Shown here in pieces: positions 1 through 8,071 of a stretch of 64,000 nucleotides of DNA. The stretch is from Desulfurivibrio sp044068515 (GTDB lineage Bacteria > Desulfobacterota > Desulfobulbia > Desulfobulbales > Desulfurivibrionaceae), in assembly GCF_044068515.1 (NCBI RefSeq), contig NZ_JBIPKI010000006.1, forward strand, positions 18,270 through 82,269. The letters are read 5' to 3'. Made by a program: the position numbers and the translations under genes. The number at the start of each line of letters is the position of its first letter. Position 1 is the stretch's first letter. The notes beneath the pieces are model-generated. The model had not been told where the DNA came from, did no database searches, and worked only from the letters and a program-made list of their open reading frames with translations.

Positions 1-789
1 GGTGGCCACCATGGCCGGGGCCCCGGCAAAGGCGGCGCCAACGGCCATGTTGATGGCCGCGATTTCATCCTCGGCCTGCTCGATCACGCAGCCCATGCTG
101 TCGGCATGGGCGATCAATTCGACCACGATGGAGGTGGCCGGGGTCATGGGATAGAAGGCGCAAAACTTGAGCCCACCGGCCAAAGCCCCCAAGGCAATGG
201 CTTCATTGCCGGAAAGCAGCAGCCGTGCGGCGCCGGCGGCCGGGGGAGATTGCAGGGTAAAATCGTGGGCCGGAGCATGGCTCTCCGCCCATTCCCGGCT
301 TTTTTCCATGATTTCCCGGTTCTCGGCCAGAACCTCCGGGTGTTTTTGGCCGAACATCGCCTCCACGGCCTGGTGCAAGGGCTCCGGGGCCAGGCCCAGG
401 ATTTGCCCGAGCAGGGCCAGGGCGGCGGTATTCCAAAGCTTTTCCGGGCCCAGTTCGGCAAATGGCACGGCAATGGTCCCCGGCCGTTCGGGGGCGAAGT
501 CGGCATCAGCAATGAGCAGGGCCCCCTCGGTTAGCTGCCCGCGATGCAACTCAACGGTTTCGGCATTGAGCGCCACCAGAATGTCGATGCTCTCCCGGGA
601 GGCGAAAAAGGGCCCGGTGCCCATCCGGATGGCGAAGGTGTTGTGGCCGCCGCGAATCCGCGAATGATAGCTCTGGCTGGTAAAAATCTCCTGGCCGCTC
701 CGGACCAGGGCCTTGCCGAGCAACTGGCCGATGGTCACCAAGCCCTGGCCGGCTTCACCGCCAATAAGAAGCTGGATGTCCTGTGGCAT
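1..789 (-). CDS. 2-oxoacid:acceptor oxidoreductase, fused gamma-alpha subunit (3' end cut by window edge)
   Basis: The first 263 codons are visible, starting at an ATG (MPQDIQLLIGGEAGQG). Residues 1-180 look like the gamma domain of ferredoxin-dependent 2-oxoacid oxidoreductases (GGEAGQGL, then SYHSRIRGGHNTFAIR). After a short linker the alpha/pyrimidine-binding domain begins (LLLSGNEAIALGALAGG, then FYPMTPATSI and EQAEDEIAAINMAVGAA). This gamma-alpha fusion is typical of KorA/VorA-type subunits that oxidise a 2-oxoacid-CoA pair with ferredoxin. The beta subunit would lie beyond the left edge. It is last in a minus-strand row behind a coiled-coil protein, with an 18-nt gap. The substrate (2-oxoglutarate, pyruvate or branched-chain acid) cannot be told from this part. 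Confidence 0.85.
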   Translation of the reverse strand, partial: MPQDIQLLIGGEAGQGLVTIGQLLGKALVRSGQEIFTSQSYHSRIRGGHNTFAIRMGTGPFFASRESIDILVALNAETVELHRGQLTEGALLIADADFAPERPGTIAVPFAELGPEKLWNTAALALLGQILGLAPEPLHQAVEAMFGQKHPEVLAENREIMEKSREWAESHAPAHDFTLQSPPAAGAARLLLSGNEAIALGALAGGLKFCAFYPMTPATSIVVELIAHADSMGCVIEQAEDEIAAINMAVGAAFAGAPAMVAT

Positions 790-807
790 ATTCCGGGCCC
801 CCCGCCG

Positions 808-1104
808 CTACTTTTTTACGGCCTTGTATCGGCTGTACAGATCGTGGATGCGATGGCGCAGGGCGCTGATCTTCTTGGAGTCATCGCGGGAAAGCCACCG
901 CGGTTCGCTGATTGAAAAAACCAGCTTGGCCAGCTCATCGAGTACTTCCTCGGTGGCGGCGCACCACTCGTCGGTGCAGATCTGGGTCATCTCTTTGGCT
1001 TCTTCGAGGTCTCGAGCCACCAGTTCGACAGATTTTTCAAGGTTTTCGATGAAATCCCGATGGGCCCTTACCATTGCTTCCTGCATTTCAACCTGACGTT
1101 TCAT
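808..1104 (-). CDS. small coiled-coil protein of unknown function
   Basis: 98 residues. I chose the ATG at 1104 (MKRQVEMQEAM) because GGGAGG lies just upstream; the reading frame is open further upstream but without a ribosome site. The protein is highly charged and predicted by eye to be almost all helix, with heptad-like spacing over residues 5-60 and a basic C-terminal tail. It has two Cys in a CTDEWC arrangement. There is no signal peptide or membrane segment. It sits between the flavoprotein (38 nt away) and the 2-oxoacid oxidoreductase (18 nt away), so it is probably co-transcribed. I do not recognise the family and assign no function. Confidence 0.7.
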   Translation of the reverse strand: MKRQVEMQEAMVRAHRDFIENLEKSVELVARDLEEAKEMTQICTDEWCAATEEVLDELAKLVFSISEPRWLSRDDSKKISALRHRIHDLYSRYKAVKK

Positions 1105-1142
1105 AATACACCTCCCTGTTTTAACGGTTAATGCCGGCCGGG

Positions 1143-2033
1143 TCACAATTCCAGCAGGCGTTGGTTGATCTCAATGCCCACCATCGCCCCCTGGCCGGCG
1201 GCGATAATGGCTTGGGCGTTGCCCGGTTTGAGGGCGCCCAAGGCGAAAAGATTTTTAAGCGACGTTTCACAATGGTGATCAGTGGCCAACTTTTGGCCGC
1301 CGGCCACCCTCTCCAGGGCCAGGCCGGCCAGAAAGGCATCATTGATGCGATAACCGTAACTGAGCATGACCACCTGGCAGGGGATTTCCCGCCCGTCCCG
1401 CAACTTGACCCCGGTCAAGTCCGGATCGCCGAGAAATTCCTCCGGCTCCCCCCGGCGGAATTTGATCTCATCTTCGGCCAGTAATTCGGCCTGATCGTCC
1501 GGCAGCCGTCCCGCCGGCATGACCAGGGTGATATCCGGAGTGAACATCTGCTTCATGGCCACCGCAAGCCGGACGGCGGCCTGAGAACGGCCCAGGATGA
1601 CGAGCTGCTTGCCGGTGGTGCGATAGCCGTCGCAATCCACACAGGTGAAGATCGAGCGGCTGAAGAAGCGGTTCAATCTTCTGATCGGGGGAAGGTTTTC
1701 GCTGGCCCCGGAGGAAACAACGACATAGGGAGCCTGGTAGCGGCCCTGGGCGGTGCTGACCGTAAAACCATGGTCGCTTTGCACCGAGGAAACTTGCTCC
1801 CGGCGGAATTCAACACCGAAGGACTTGATCTGCCTGATCCCGGTTTCAACCAGTTCTTTGCCGGAGGTGATTTCCAGGCCGAGGTAGTTTTCTAGATGGA
1901 GGGCGTGGCGGGTGCGCCCGCCCCCCTGGTCGAGCAAAAGCACTTGGCGGTTATAACGGGCCAGGTGGATGGCGGCCTGGAGGCCCCCCGGCCCGGCCCC
2001 GATGATAATGCAGTCATAACCGTCAGAGGGCAT
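1143..2033 (-). CDS. thioredoxin-reductase-like FAD-dependent oxidoreductase
   Basis: 296 residues, the usual length for low-molecular-weight thioredoxin reductases. The N-terminus has the FAD dinucleotide motif IIIGAGPGGLQAA (about residues 9-21). The redox centre is CVDCDG near residue 135, matching the CxxC-D-G of TrxB. Two family features are altered. The NAD(P)H-site motif, normally GxGxxA, reads GRSQAA. The C-terminal FAD motif, normally GD, reads ALGALKPGNAQ, without the Asp. It could therefore use a different electron donor, such as ferredoxin, as known for some TrxR-like enzymes. It follows the 82-residue protein by 6 nt and precedes the coiled-coil gene in one minus-strand unit. The partner protein is not identified. 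Confidence 0.85.
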   Translation of the reverse strand: MPSDGYDCIIIGAGPGGLQAAIHLARYNRQVLLLDQGGGRTRHALHLENYLGLEITSGKELVETGIRQIKSFGVEFRREQVSSVQSDHGFTVSTAQGRYQAPYVVVSSGASENLPPIRRLNRFFSRSIFTCVDCDGYRTTGKQLVILGRSQAAVRLAVAMKQMFTPDITLVMPAGRLPDDQAELLAEDEIKFRRGEPEEFLGDPDLTGVKLRDGREIPCQVVMLSYGYRINDAFLAGLALERVAGGQKLATDHHCETSLKNLFALGALKPGNAQAIIAAGQGAMVGIEINQRLLEL

Positions 2034-2039
2034 GGTCTC

Positions 2040-2288
2040 TTAAAGTTCCTCGATATTCTTCCTCAGTTGGCCGATCTGCAGGCCTAAAGAGACGCACTGT
2101 TTGCCGGCCATGCATTCGTCCGCCTCGGGTTCCTCGAGAAAGGTTTTGAGTTCGTGATTATCCTTTTTCAGGTCGACCACCCAGGCTTTCTCGGAATCAT
2201 CGTAATCAACCTTGAGATCGATGCCGCAGGCCCCGATCTCCGGGAAAACTTCCTTGATTTTGGTGCACAACTCTTCTTTGGTGGGCAT
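2040..2288 (-). CDS. small acidic Cys-containing protein, unknown function
   Basis: 82 residues starting MPTKEELCTKIKE, with the strong ribosome site AGGAGG upstream of the ATG. It is acidic and contains a CMAGKQC pair (C-x4-C) near residues 59-65 plus single Cys at about residues 8 and 20. There is no export signal. It is the first gene behind a near-consensus promoter and overlaps no neighbour; the TrxR-like gene begins 6 nt after its stop. Close linkage to a dithiol flavoprotein makes a redox-partner or substrate role conceivable, but that is inference only. I do not recognise the family. Confidence 0.75.
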   Translation of the reverse strand: MPTKEELCTKIKEVFPEIGACGIDLKVDYDDSEKAWVVDLKKDNHELKTFLEEPEADECMAGKQCVSLGLQIGQLRKNIEEL

Positions 2289-2334
2289 GGTTTTTCCTCC
2301 TGTGGTTAAGGTTTTTCAACTGATTGGTGCTGTT

Positions 2335-2363
2335 ATGATAGGTTTTATAAAACTGGATGTCAA
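2335..2363 (-). promoter_or_regulatory. sigma70-type promoter for the flavoprotein unit
   Basis: On the minus strand TTGACA is followed after exactly 17 nt by TATCAT. Transcription would start near 2328, about 40 nt before the ATG of the 82-residue gene. The match to consensus is one of the best in the window. Confidence 0.75.
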
Positions 2364-2489
2364 CAGCAGCAAGAAAAAAGAGGATGAAAAATGTCCCGAT
2401 GGTGGCTCGGGGCAAGATTAATTGAGCAGTCGCGGCATTTTAGTGCTGAGGATGCTGGGGGAAAATCTTCCGGATTTTTCTACCTTCAG

Positions 2490-2849
2490 CTAAGTGAAAA
2501 ACCAGGTGGCCGGGTTGGGGTGGGCCTCCCAGCGATCGAGATACCGGAGGCCCTGGGCACAGCGAACCACCAGCCAGATCAGCCAGCCCAGAATGATCAG
2601 CCAGCCGACGCCGATGCCGGTCAGCAATGCCCCGATCAGGAGATAAAGCAGGCCGATCCAGAAAGTCCTGATCTGGAAGCGATAATGGCTTTGCAGCCAC
2701 CGGGGGGCACCGCTCTGGTTGACATAGGCCAAAATCACCCCGATCAGGCCGGTCAGAGCGACGAAGATGCCGACCAGGTAGAGAATGTAGATAATCTTGG
2801 CGGCGGTGGCACCCGGATTCATTGCGTCGGGGGTGTTTACTTCGACCAT
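2490..2849 (-). CDS. small integral membrane protein (COG3671/DUF4870-like)
   Basis: 119 residues with three hydrophobic segments at about residues 20-43, 65-82 and 83-96, and a short hydrophilic N-terminus. The segment LYLLIGALLTGIGVGWLII and the HYRFQIRTFW stretch between helices resemble small DUF4870/COG3671 membrane proteins. AGGAGC lies 5 nt before the ATG. It starts 17 nt after the chaperone gene stop, so the two are probably one transcript. Its role is unknown; it is not a recognised part of molybdoenzyme complexes. Confidence 0.7.
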   Translation of the reverse strand: MVEVNTPDAMNPGATAAKIIYILYLVGIFVALTGLIGVILAYVNQSGAPRWLQSHYRFQIRTFWIGLLYLLIGALLTGIGVGWLIILGWLIWLVVRCAQGLRYLDRWEAHPNPATWFFT

Positions 2850-2866
2850 GCGGCTCCTGGGGGAAT

Positions 2867-3484
2867 TTATGCGGCTGGCATGGCCAGCAACTCGGCCTCG
2901 ATAAACTTCTGGGTCAATACTCCGAGCAATTTGTAAAATTCCGTTTCACTCTCGGCGATGATCTGTTCGGTGAAGGGTCCTGCCCAGCGTCCGGGGTGTT
3001 GCGTGAGGAAATTCCGTTGACGTTCAAGATATTCCGCCTCGCCGGTTTGCAGGTAGCAATGGCCGAGGAAGAACATGAATTCCAGCTCGGTGGCGATAAA
3101 GTCCGGCGGCTGTTTGCTTTCCTGGTTGGCCATGAGGCCCACCGCCCGGTAGTGCTCCAAGGCGTTTATGGTGGTGTCGCCCATGATTTTGCGCCCATCC
3201 TCCAGGTATACCGAACCGTAGGGAGCGGCCAGCAGCTCGTTGGGGCCGAGAAAAAGTTTGGCGTGATCAACTTGCAGAGTGGTCAGGTTCTCCCGTTGTT
3301 CAAGAAATTCGGCCAGCAAATCGGAGGCATAAGGAGTCAATTCGGGGTGGAGAGCTTCCAGTCGGCCGGGAAGCTCTTCGAGCACGGCGGTCAATTCCGC
3401 CGTGGGAGGATAAAAAATGGCGGATAAGGCCTGGTAGATGTAGGCTCGGTGGGCTTGTGGGGTTTGCTCGGTGGTGGCATTCAT
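2867..3484 (-). CDS. TorD/DmsD-family molybdoenzyme chaperone (ArrD-like)
   Basis: 205 residues, all-helical, typical of TorD-family cytoplasmic chaperones. These bind the Tat signal and apo-form of a molybdoenzyme until the cofactor is inserted. Family marks include DHAKLFLGPNELLAAPYGSVYLE near residues 75-95 (given in part), HYRAVGL near 112, and EFMFFLGHCYL near 136. The likely client is the Tat-signal-bearing catalytic subunit encoded just upstream in the same direction. A strong terminator lies between the chaperone and that operon, so expression may be partly separate. The start at 3484 has the ribosome site AAGGGA. The family call is firm; the client assignment is from context. Confidence 0.85.
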   Translation of the reverse strand: MNATTEQTPQAHRAYIYQALSAIFYPPTAELTAVLEELPGRLEALHPELTPYASDLLAEFLEQRENLTTLQVDHAKLFLGPNELLAAPYGSVYLEDGRKIMGDTTINALEHYRAVGLMANQESKQPPDFIATELEFMFFLGHCYLQTGEAEYLERQRNFLTQHPGRWAGPFTEQIIAESETEFYKLLGVLTQKFIEAELLAMPAA

Positions 3485-3653
3485 CGCTTAATCGTCCCTT
3501 TTGGTTGATGATCTTCCCCGGCCCGGTCAACCCGGGGCGGACTGATGATGGTCAGGGGCAAAAAATTACCATCAGCATAACGTATCGGCCGCAGATCTTA
3601 AACTGCTTTTCCGGCAAAGAACCAGGGATCAAGCCGGTTCGACTTTTCTTGCA

Positions 3654-3693
3654 GAAAAAAAGCCGGGAGGGCTTGCGCAGAAGCCCTCCCGGC
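3654..3693 (-). terminator. Rho-independent terminator after arrB
   Basis: A perfect 13-bp stem (GCCGGGAGGGCTT at 3662-3674, complement at 3681-3693) has a 6-nt loop. On the minus strand it is followed by eight T. It lies 49 nt past the arrB stop and closes the C-A-B operon before the chaperone gene. Confidence 0.9.
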
Positions 3694-3741
3694 GCCGGCT
3701 GCCGTAATCCGGCAGTTAAAGTTAGGAGGTTGCGGAATCGC

Positions 3742-4425
3742 TTAATATGAGTTCAGGTAATAGACCTTGGGATGGGTAATTCGGGCCTCCAGTCGCGTCA
3801 TGTAGCCGTGTTTGGCGATCAATTCATGGATCGGATCATTGGGATCATCCAGGTCCCCCAAAAGCCGGGCCTGGGCCGGGCAGGCCTCGACGCAGCGGGG
3901 TTGCTGGCCGCGGGCCAGGCGATGAAAGCAAAAAGTACACTTCTCCACCAGGCCTTTTTGGCGGATCGAGACATAGCCCTGATCCAGTGCCGGGTTGTGG
4001 GTGGGTATCGGAGCCAGCATCCGGCCGGCAAGCTCCTTGCCGCTGGAGGTCCCGCTGGCCACCGGCTTATCGTCTCTGTACTGAGCATGAGGCTGATCGC
4101 GATTAAAGGAAATCGCGTCGTAGGGACAGGCCACCATGCAGGCCCGGCAACCCACGCAGCGCCGGGGGTCATGCAGGGTCAAGCCGCCGAAATCCTTGTG
4201 CATCGCCTTGGTGGGGCAGTTGCGGGCACAGGGAGCGTTTTCGCAGTGGTTGCACTGATTGAGCTGAAATTCGTAGCGGACATTGGGAAACTTGCCCACC
4301 GTCCTGGTTTCGAAAGTAAGCCACTTGATTCCTGCCGTTACGTTGTTTTCGATTTTGCAGGCCATCAGGCAGGCGCCGCAGCCCATGCACTTGTGCAAAT
4401 CGTGGGTCATTATATAGTTGGTCAC
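3742..4425 (-). CDS. arrB: [4Fe-4S] ferredoxin subunit of the respiratory molybdoenzyme (ArrB-like)
   Basis: 227 residues carrying four Cys clusters of the DmsB/PsrB/ArrB kind: CMGCGACLMAC (about residues 15-25), CNHCENAPCARNC (58-70), CVGCRACMVAC (90-100) and CTFCFHRL with the later CVEAC (165-186). Such subunits hold four [4Fe-4S] clusters and pass electrons from the membrane subunit to the molybdopterin subunit. There is no Tat signal, as expected for export as a passenger with the catalytic subunit. It starts 16 nt after the catalytic gene stop, with a GGGAGG ribosome site, and is followed by a terminator. The Arr name rests on the catalytic neighbour. Confidence 0.88.
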   Translation of the reverse strand: MTNYIMTHDLHKCMGCGACLMACKIENNVTAGIKWLTFETRTVGKFPNVRYEFQLNQCNHCENAPCARNCPTKAMHKDFGGLTLHDPRRCVGCRACMVACPYDAISFNRDQPHAQYRDDKPVASGTSSGKELAGRMLAPIPTHNPALDQGYVSIRQKGLVEKCTFCFHRLARGQQPRCVEACPAQARLLGDLDDPNDPIHELIAKHGYMTRLEARITHPKVYYLNSY

Positions 4426-4441
4426 AGCTGTTCACCTCCCT

Positions 4442-6982
4442 TTAGATCATTTCGATTCTGACGCGGCAGAAACCGCCGTTGCGGGCGGTGGAACCGGACA
4501 GGTGGTCCCAGTCGGCATGCATCAGGGTGTTGTTGTTGCCGCCGCGGGGGGTTTTGCCGAACTCCTTGGAAGCGAAGCGTCCATAGGCCCAATGGCCTTG
4601 GCCGAAGGTCTTGGCCGCTACCCCGGGCCGGACCCCTTCCCAGACTTTGAGCTTGCAGGTGATCGGCGAGCCTTTGGCCGAGGAAACCCGCACCGTGGCC
4701 CCATCCCGCAGCCCCAGGCGGCGCGCGTCCACCGGGTTGATCTTGATCACGTCCTCGTAATTGACGTCACCGGGATCAACACCCTTGAACTCGTAGTACC
4801 AGGGGCAGTTGCCGGTGCGGCCTTCCCGGTTAAGGCGGGATTTGAAGTCGACCAGCATCAGCGGGAAGTTGCTGGGATCGCCCTCGCGCCGCGGCGGGTC
4901 GTAGTGGGGGATAAAAGCCTTCTCACCCCGGGCCGAGTACTTGCAGGCCACCATGACGTCGTCAATGCTCACTCCGTGGCGGTCGGCGTGGCCCTGCAGG
5001 CCCTTCTTGAGGGTTTCGCTGTAGAGCTCGAACTTGCCGGTTTCGCCGCCGAACTTGCCGCCCAGACGGCGACCGTAGGGATACTTGATTGAGTTCCAGG
5101 CCCCTTTCTCGACGAAGTCCTCCCAGCCGTTCAGGGTATCGCCCTGCTTCTCGCCGGCCGGATCCCAGATATTCTTGGTGTAGGACTTTAGGGCGTAGAG
5201 GGAGAATTCGGCGCCGTTGGTCGGGACCCGCCCGGTTTCCGGATCCTTGTAAGTTTTGTAGTAGTCCAGCAGGTTGGGGAAGCCTTTTTCCGCCAGTTTT
5301 TCGGCGACCAGCCAGGTGATTTCGGTTTCGTCGTTCTTGACGTCGAAAATTCGCTCATGGATCGGCTGTTGAATCGAGATATGGGTATAAAGTTGGGTTT
5401 TCTGAGTAGTGTAGGCCCATCTTTCCGTCATGTGCTGGGCCACCGGCAACAGCAGATCGGCGAACCAGGAAAACTCCGAAAAGTGGGTGGCGATATGGGT
5501 GGTAAAAGGAACCTTGGCCATCGCCCGATCCCAGCGGTCGGTTTCGGTGGCGGAGAAGTTGGGGTTGATGAAGTAGGCGATCATCACCTTGACGTCGTAG
5601 GGGTCCTCGGCCAGGATGGCGTCGGCCACCCGGTTGGTGTTGACCCCGCTACCGGAAACGCCGCGGGCCAGGTTGGGCCATTCGAGCCGGCCCCGCTGGT
5701 CGATTTTTTCTTTTTTAGCCGCGGCTTTGGCCTGATCGTCCTGAAAATCGGCCATGGAGTTGGGGCCGTGCTTGGGCGTGCCGGGCGAGCCGCCGGTATG
5801 GCCGCCGAAGCTGTCCGGGGCGCCCACCAGGCCGGAGAGGGCCTGGATCGCCAGGGCCGCATAGGAGCCGTTGGGCCACATGGTGGGGCCATTGAAAACG
5901 CAGACCCGGGGAGCGGCCTCTCCCATGTCGCGGGCCACCCGCTGGATCTGTTCCTTGGGGATGCCGCAGACCCCCGCCGCCCATTCCGGGGTGCGGTCCT
6001 TGAGTTCCAGGTTCCACCATTTGACCAAGCCGTAGGTTTCAATTTCCTGGAAGGTCTCTTCATCCACGGTCCGGCCGGCGACAAAGCGGTTCTGGCCATC
6101 GACGAAGTCGCCGACAAAGCGCTTGTACCACAAGCCTTCAGTAAGAATCACATGGGCGATGGCCGTGGCCAGGGCGCCGTCCTCGCCGGGAATTACCGGC
6201 AGCCAGTAATCGGCCTTGGTGCCGATGGTGGTCAGGATGGGGTTGACGCTGCAGATCTTGCCCTTCTCCTGGATCCGGCCCACCGCGTTGATGGCGAAGG
6301 GCACCATCCGGTTGGACGAGGTCGGGTCGCAGCCCCAAGCCAGCAGATAGCGGGTGTTGAGCAGGTCAAAGTCCCGGTAGCCCCAGTTTCTTTCGGTAAA
6401 GAAGGAGCCGACCTTTTCCGCTTCGGCGCAGATCGAGCTGTGGGAGATGTTGTTGGGCGAGCCGATGATCTTGGGCAGGTGGTCGTAAAGCAGGTGATGC
6501 ATATGGGAATAACGGCCGCGCATCAGGACAAACTTTTCCGTTTCCTGGTTTTGCCGCAACTCGATCAGTTTTTCGGCAATCGTATCCGCCGCCTCGTCCC
6601 AGCTGATCGGCACGAAACGGGGGTCCTCGTTGCGGCCTTTCTTGGGGTTGGTGCGCTTCATCGGCACCTTGAGCCGGTCGGGGTCATAGACCTGCTGCAG
6701 GACCAAATGGCCGCGGGGACAGAGGTTGCCCACCCCGGTCTTGGCGTTGGGGTTGCCCCGGATCCGGATCCCCCGGCCGTTGAGAACGTAAACTTGGGCC
6801 GCACACCAGGTGGTGCAACCCTGGCAGGATGTGCTAACCCAGCGGCCGCCGTCGCCTTCGCCGCTGGCATATGGAATCGCCGCCAGGGATTTCAGGGTCG
6901 GCCAGGCGCCGGTGGCGCCGATGGCGGCCGCGCCGGCGGCGACCGCAGAAGCTTTCAGTATATTTCGCCGTGTTGTTTTCAT
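4442..6982 (-). CDS. arrA: molybdopterin oxidoreductase catalytic subunit, probable respiratory arsenate reductase ArrA
   Basis: 846 residues from the ATG at 6982, chosen because AGGAGG lies 11 nt upstream; the longer frame would start inside that ribosome site. A Tat signal follows (TTRRNILKASAVAAGAAAIG). The [4Fe-4S] motif is C53-x2-C56-x3-C60-x27-C88. The expected Mo-ligand Cys is C185 in HSSICAEAEK. The motif MRGRYS (R157, Y158) is the RGRY version that, as I recall, separates ArrA from ArxA, which has GRGWG. H181, K190 and Y202 keep the spacing I recall for arsenate-contacting residues of Shewanella ArrA (R165, Y166, H189, C193, K198, Y210), with one constant offset. The length also fits ArrA better than PsrA/PhsA. 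Related oxyanion or polysulfide reductases remain possible. The enzyme would act in the periplasm with ArrB and ArrC. Confidence 0.75.
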   Translation of the reverse strand: MKTTRRNILKASAVAAGAAAIGATGAWPTLKSLAAIPYASGEGDGGRWVSTSCQGCTTWCAAQVYVLNGRGIRIRGNPNAKTGVGNLCPRGHLVLQQVYDPDRLKVPMKRTNPKKGRNEDPRFVPISWDEAADTIAEKLIELRQNQETEKFVLMRGRYSHMHHLLYDHLPKIIGSPNNISHSSICAEAEKVGSFFTERNWGYRDFDLLNTRYLLAWGCDPTSSNRMVPFAINAVGRIQEKGKICSVNPILTTIGTKADYWLPVIPGEDGALATAIAHVILTEGLWYKRFVGDFVDGQNRFVAGRTVDEETFQEIETYGLVKWWNLELKDRTPEWAAGVCGIPKEQIQRVARDMGEAAPRVCVFNGPTMWPNGSYAALAIQALSGLVGAPDSFGGHTGGSPGTPKHGPNSMADFQDDQAKAAAKKEKIDQRGRLEWPNLARGVSGSGVNTNRVADAILAEDPYDVKVMIAYFINPNFSATETDRWDRAMAKVPFTTHIATHFSEFSWFADLLLPVAQHMTERWAYTTQKTQLYTHISIQQPIHERIFDVKNDETEITWLVAEKLAEKGFPNLLDYYKTYKDPETGRVPTNGAEFSLYALKSYTKNIWDPAGEKQGDTLNGWEDFVEKGAWNSIKYPYGRRLGGKFGGETGKFELYSETLKKGLQGHADRHGVSIDDVMVACKYSARGEKAFIPHYDPPRREGDPSNFPLMLVDFKSRLNREGRTGNCPWYYEFKGVDPGDVNYEDVIKINPVDARRLGLRDGATVRVSSAKGSPITCKLKVWEGVRPGVAAKTFGQGHWAYGRFASKEFGKTPRGGNNNTLMHADWDHLSGSTARNGGFCRVRIEMI

Positions 6983-7005
6983 GAGTCTAAACACCTCCTG
7001 TTATC

Positions 7006-7884
7006 TTAAGCCATTTGACCGGCGAAAAGGATTACATGCCGCAGCAGGTAGCCCCCGACCAGAATCAGGACCGAGGCCACCACCGTCAGCGCGGGCCCGC
7101 CGCTTCCACTCAGTTCTTTGTACTCGAGCAGCAAGGGTACCAGCAGGCCGAACAAAATAACCCCGATCCAGAAGAGTGGAGCATAGCCGCCGAAGACCAG
7201 GGTTTGCAGGGCCACCTGGCCGCCGCCGGGACCCCCGGTGGTCAGGGACCAGCCGACGATCATCAGCAGAATTACCACCAGTTCGCCGCCGATCAGGTAA
7301 GCGTCGAACCTGGTCCAGAAATGCATCGCTTCTTTGGCGTCATCGGCGACGAAGTGGGTCACCAGGAGAGTCAGGGCAATCCCGGTGGAGAAGGCGGAAA
7401 CCACGAAGAGCAGCCAGAGCATGGAGGTCGCCCAGACCGCGTTGACGGAAACGGACTGGAGCAGCAGGGCGGTGTAGGCCGCCACGCCGATGGAGAGCAC
7501 GATCCCGGCCCAGGCCAGCACCATCTGCAGGCCTTCAGGTTGTTTGTAGGGGTTGTTCCGCTGGCTGTACAGCAAGTAGGCGTAGATGATGGTAATCGGT
7601 GAAAAGACGCTCAGCAGGAAGGTGCCGACCGACAGAACCGAAGTGATGTTGGGGTAGACCAGTAGCCGCCAGAATGTCCATGGCATTCCCAGGTCGAAAA
7701 TCAGCAGGATCAGGCCGATGATGATCGGCGCTGGGGCCAGATATGCTGCGATTCGGGCCAGGCTGCGGTATTTTTCCCCTCCGAAGAGGTCGGACAGGGC
7801 CGCCACCAAAAATGCACCAGCGGACACCCCCCCTAGAAACAGGTACATGGCAATCCAGATTGGCCAAGCAATGAAATCTTCCAC
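7006..7884 (-). CDS. arrC: NrfD/PsrC-type quinol-oxidising membrane subunit (ArrC-like)
   Basis: 292 residues with about eight hydrophobic helices, from GAFLVAALSDLFGGEK near residue 25 to the C-terminal LILVGGYLLRHVILFAGQMA. The layout and the early acidic FLGGVSAGAFL turn match the NrfD/PsrC family, which anchors the complex and feeds electrons from menaquinol to the iron-sulfur subunit. The start is GTG at 7884 with AAGGAG upstream. It is the first gene of the C-A-B operon, 23 nt ahead of the arrA ATG. C-A-B order is one of the known arrangements for arr-type operons with an NrfD anchor. The family call is firm; the specific substrate is not. Confidence 0.85.
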   Translation of the reverse strand: MEDFIAWPIWIAMYLFLGGVSAGAFLVAALSDLFGGEKYRSLARIAAYLAPAPIIIGLILLIFDLGMPWTFWRLLVYPNITSVLSVGTFLLSVFSPITIIYAYLLYSQRNNPYKQPEGLQMVLAWAGIVLSIGVAAYTALLLQSVSVNAVWATSMLWLLFVVSAFSTGIALTLLVTHFVADDAKEAMHFWTRFDAYLIGGELVVILLMIVGWSLTTGGPGGGQVALQTLVFGGYAPLFWIGVILFGLLVPLLLEYKELSGSGGPALTVVASVLILVGGYLLRHVILFAGQMA

Positions 7885-7946
7885 GGTTTTTTCTCCTTAT
7901 GTTTTGGTTGATGACCGTATACTTGCTTTGTTGCTGGAGTTCTTTG

Positions 7947-8046
7947 CTCTACCTCCTGTTGGTTTTGCTGGGTCAAGTTGTTGTTTAATACCTCTACCTC
8001 CCTTGATTTTTCATGGCATTCAGCATCTTTCCCGCTTTCCACCTCC
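7947..8046 (-). repeat. three Shine-Dalgarno-like direct repeats 45 nt apart in the arr leader
   Basis: On the minus strand, GGAGGT followed by AGAG, AGAG or GGAA occurs at 7947-7956, 7992-8001 and 8037-8046, exactly 45 nt apart each time. They lie 63 to 162 nt upstream of the arrC start, in a purine-rich leader. No convincing gene is read from here. They could be protein-binding sites, anti-SD-like elements or chance. Confidence 0.35.
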
Positions 8047-8071
8047 TGGTGCCTGGTTATTAATAGGGCAG

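Noticed and set aside
5357..7009. 550-residue open frame antisense to arrA
   Set aside because: GC-rich codon shadow of a well-supported gene; composition rich in Gly, Ala and Val with no domain.
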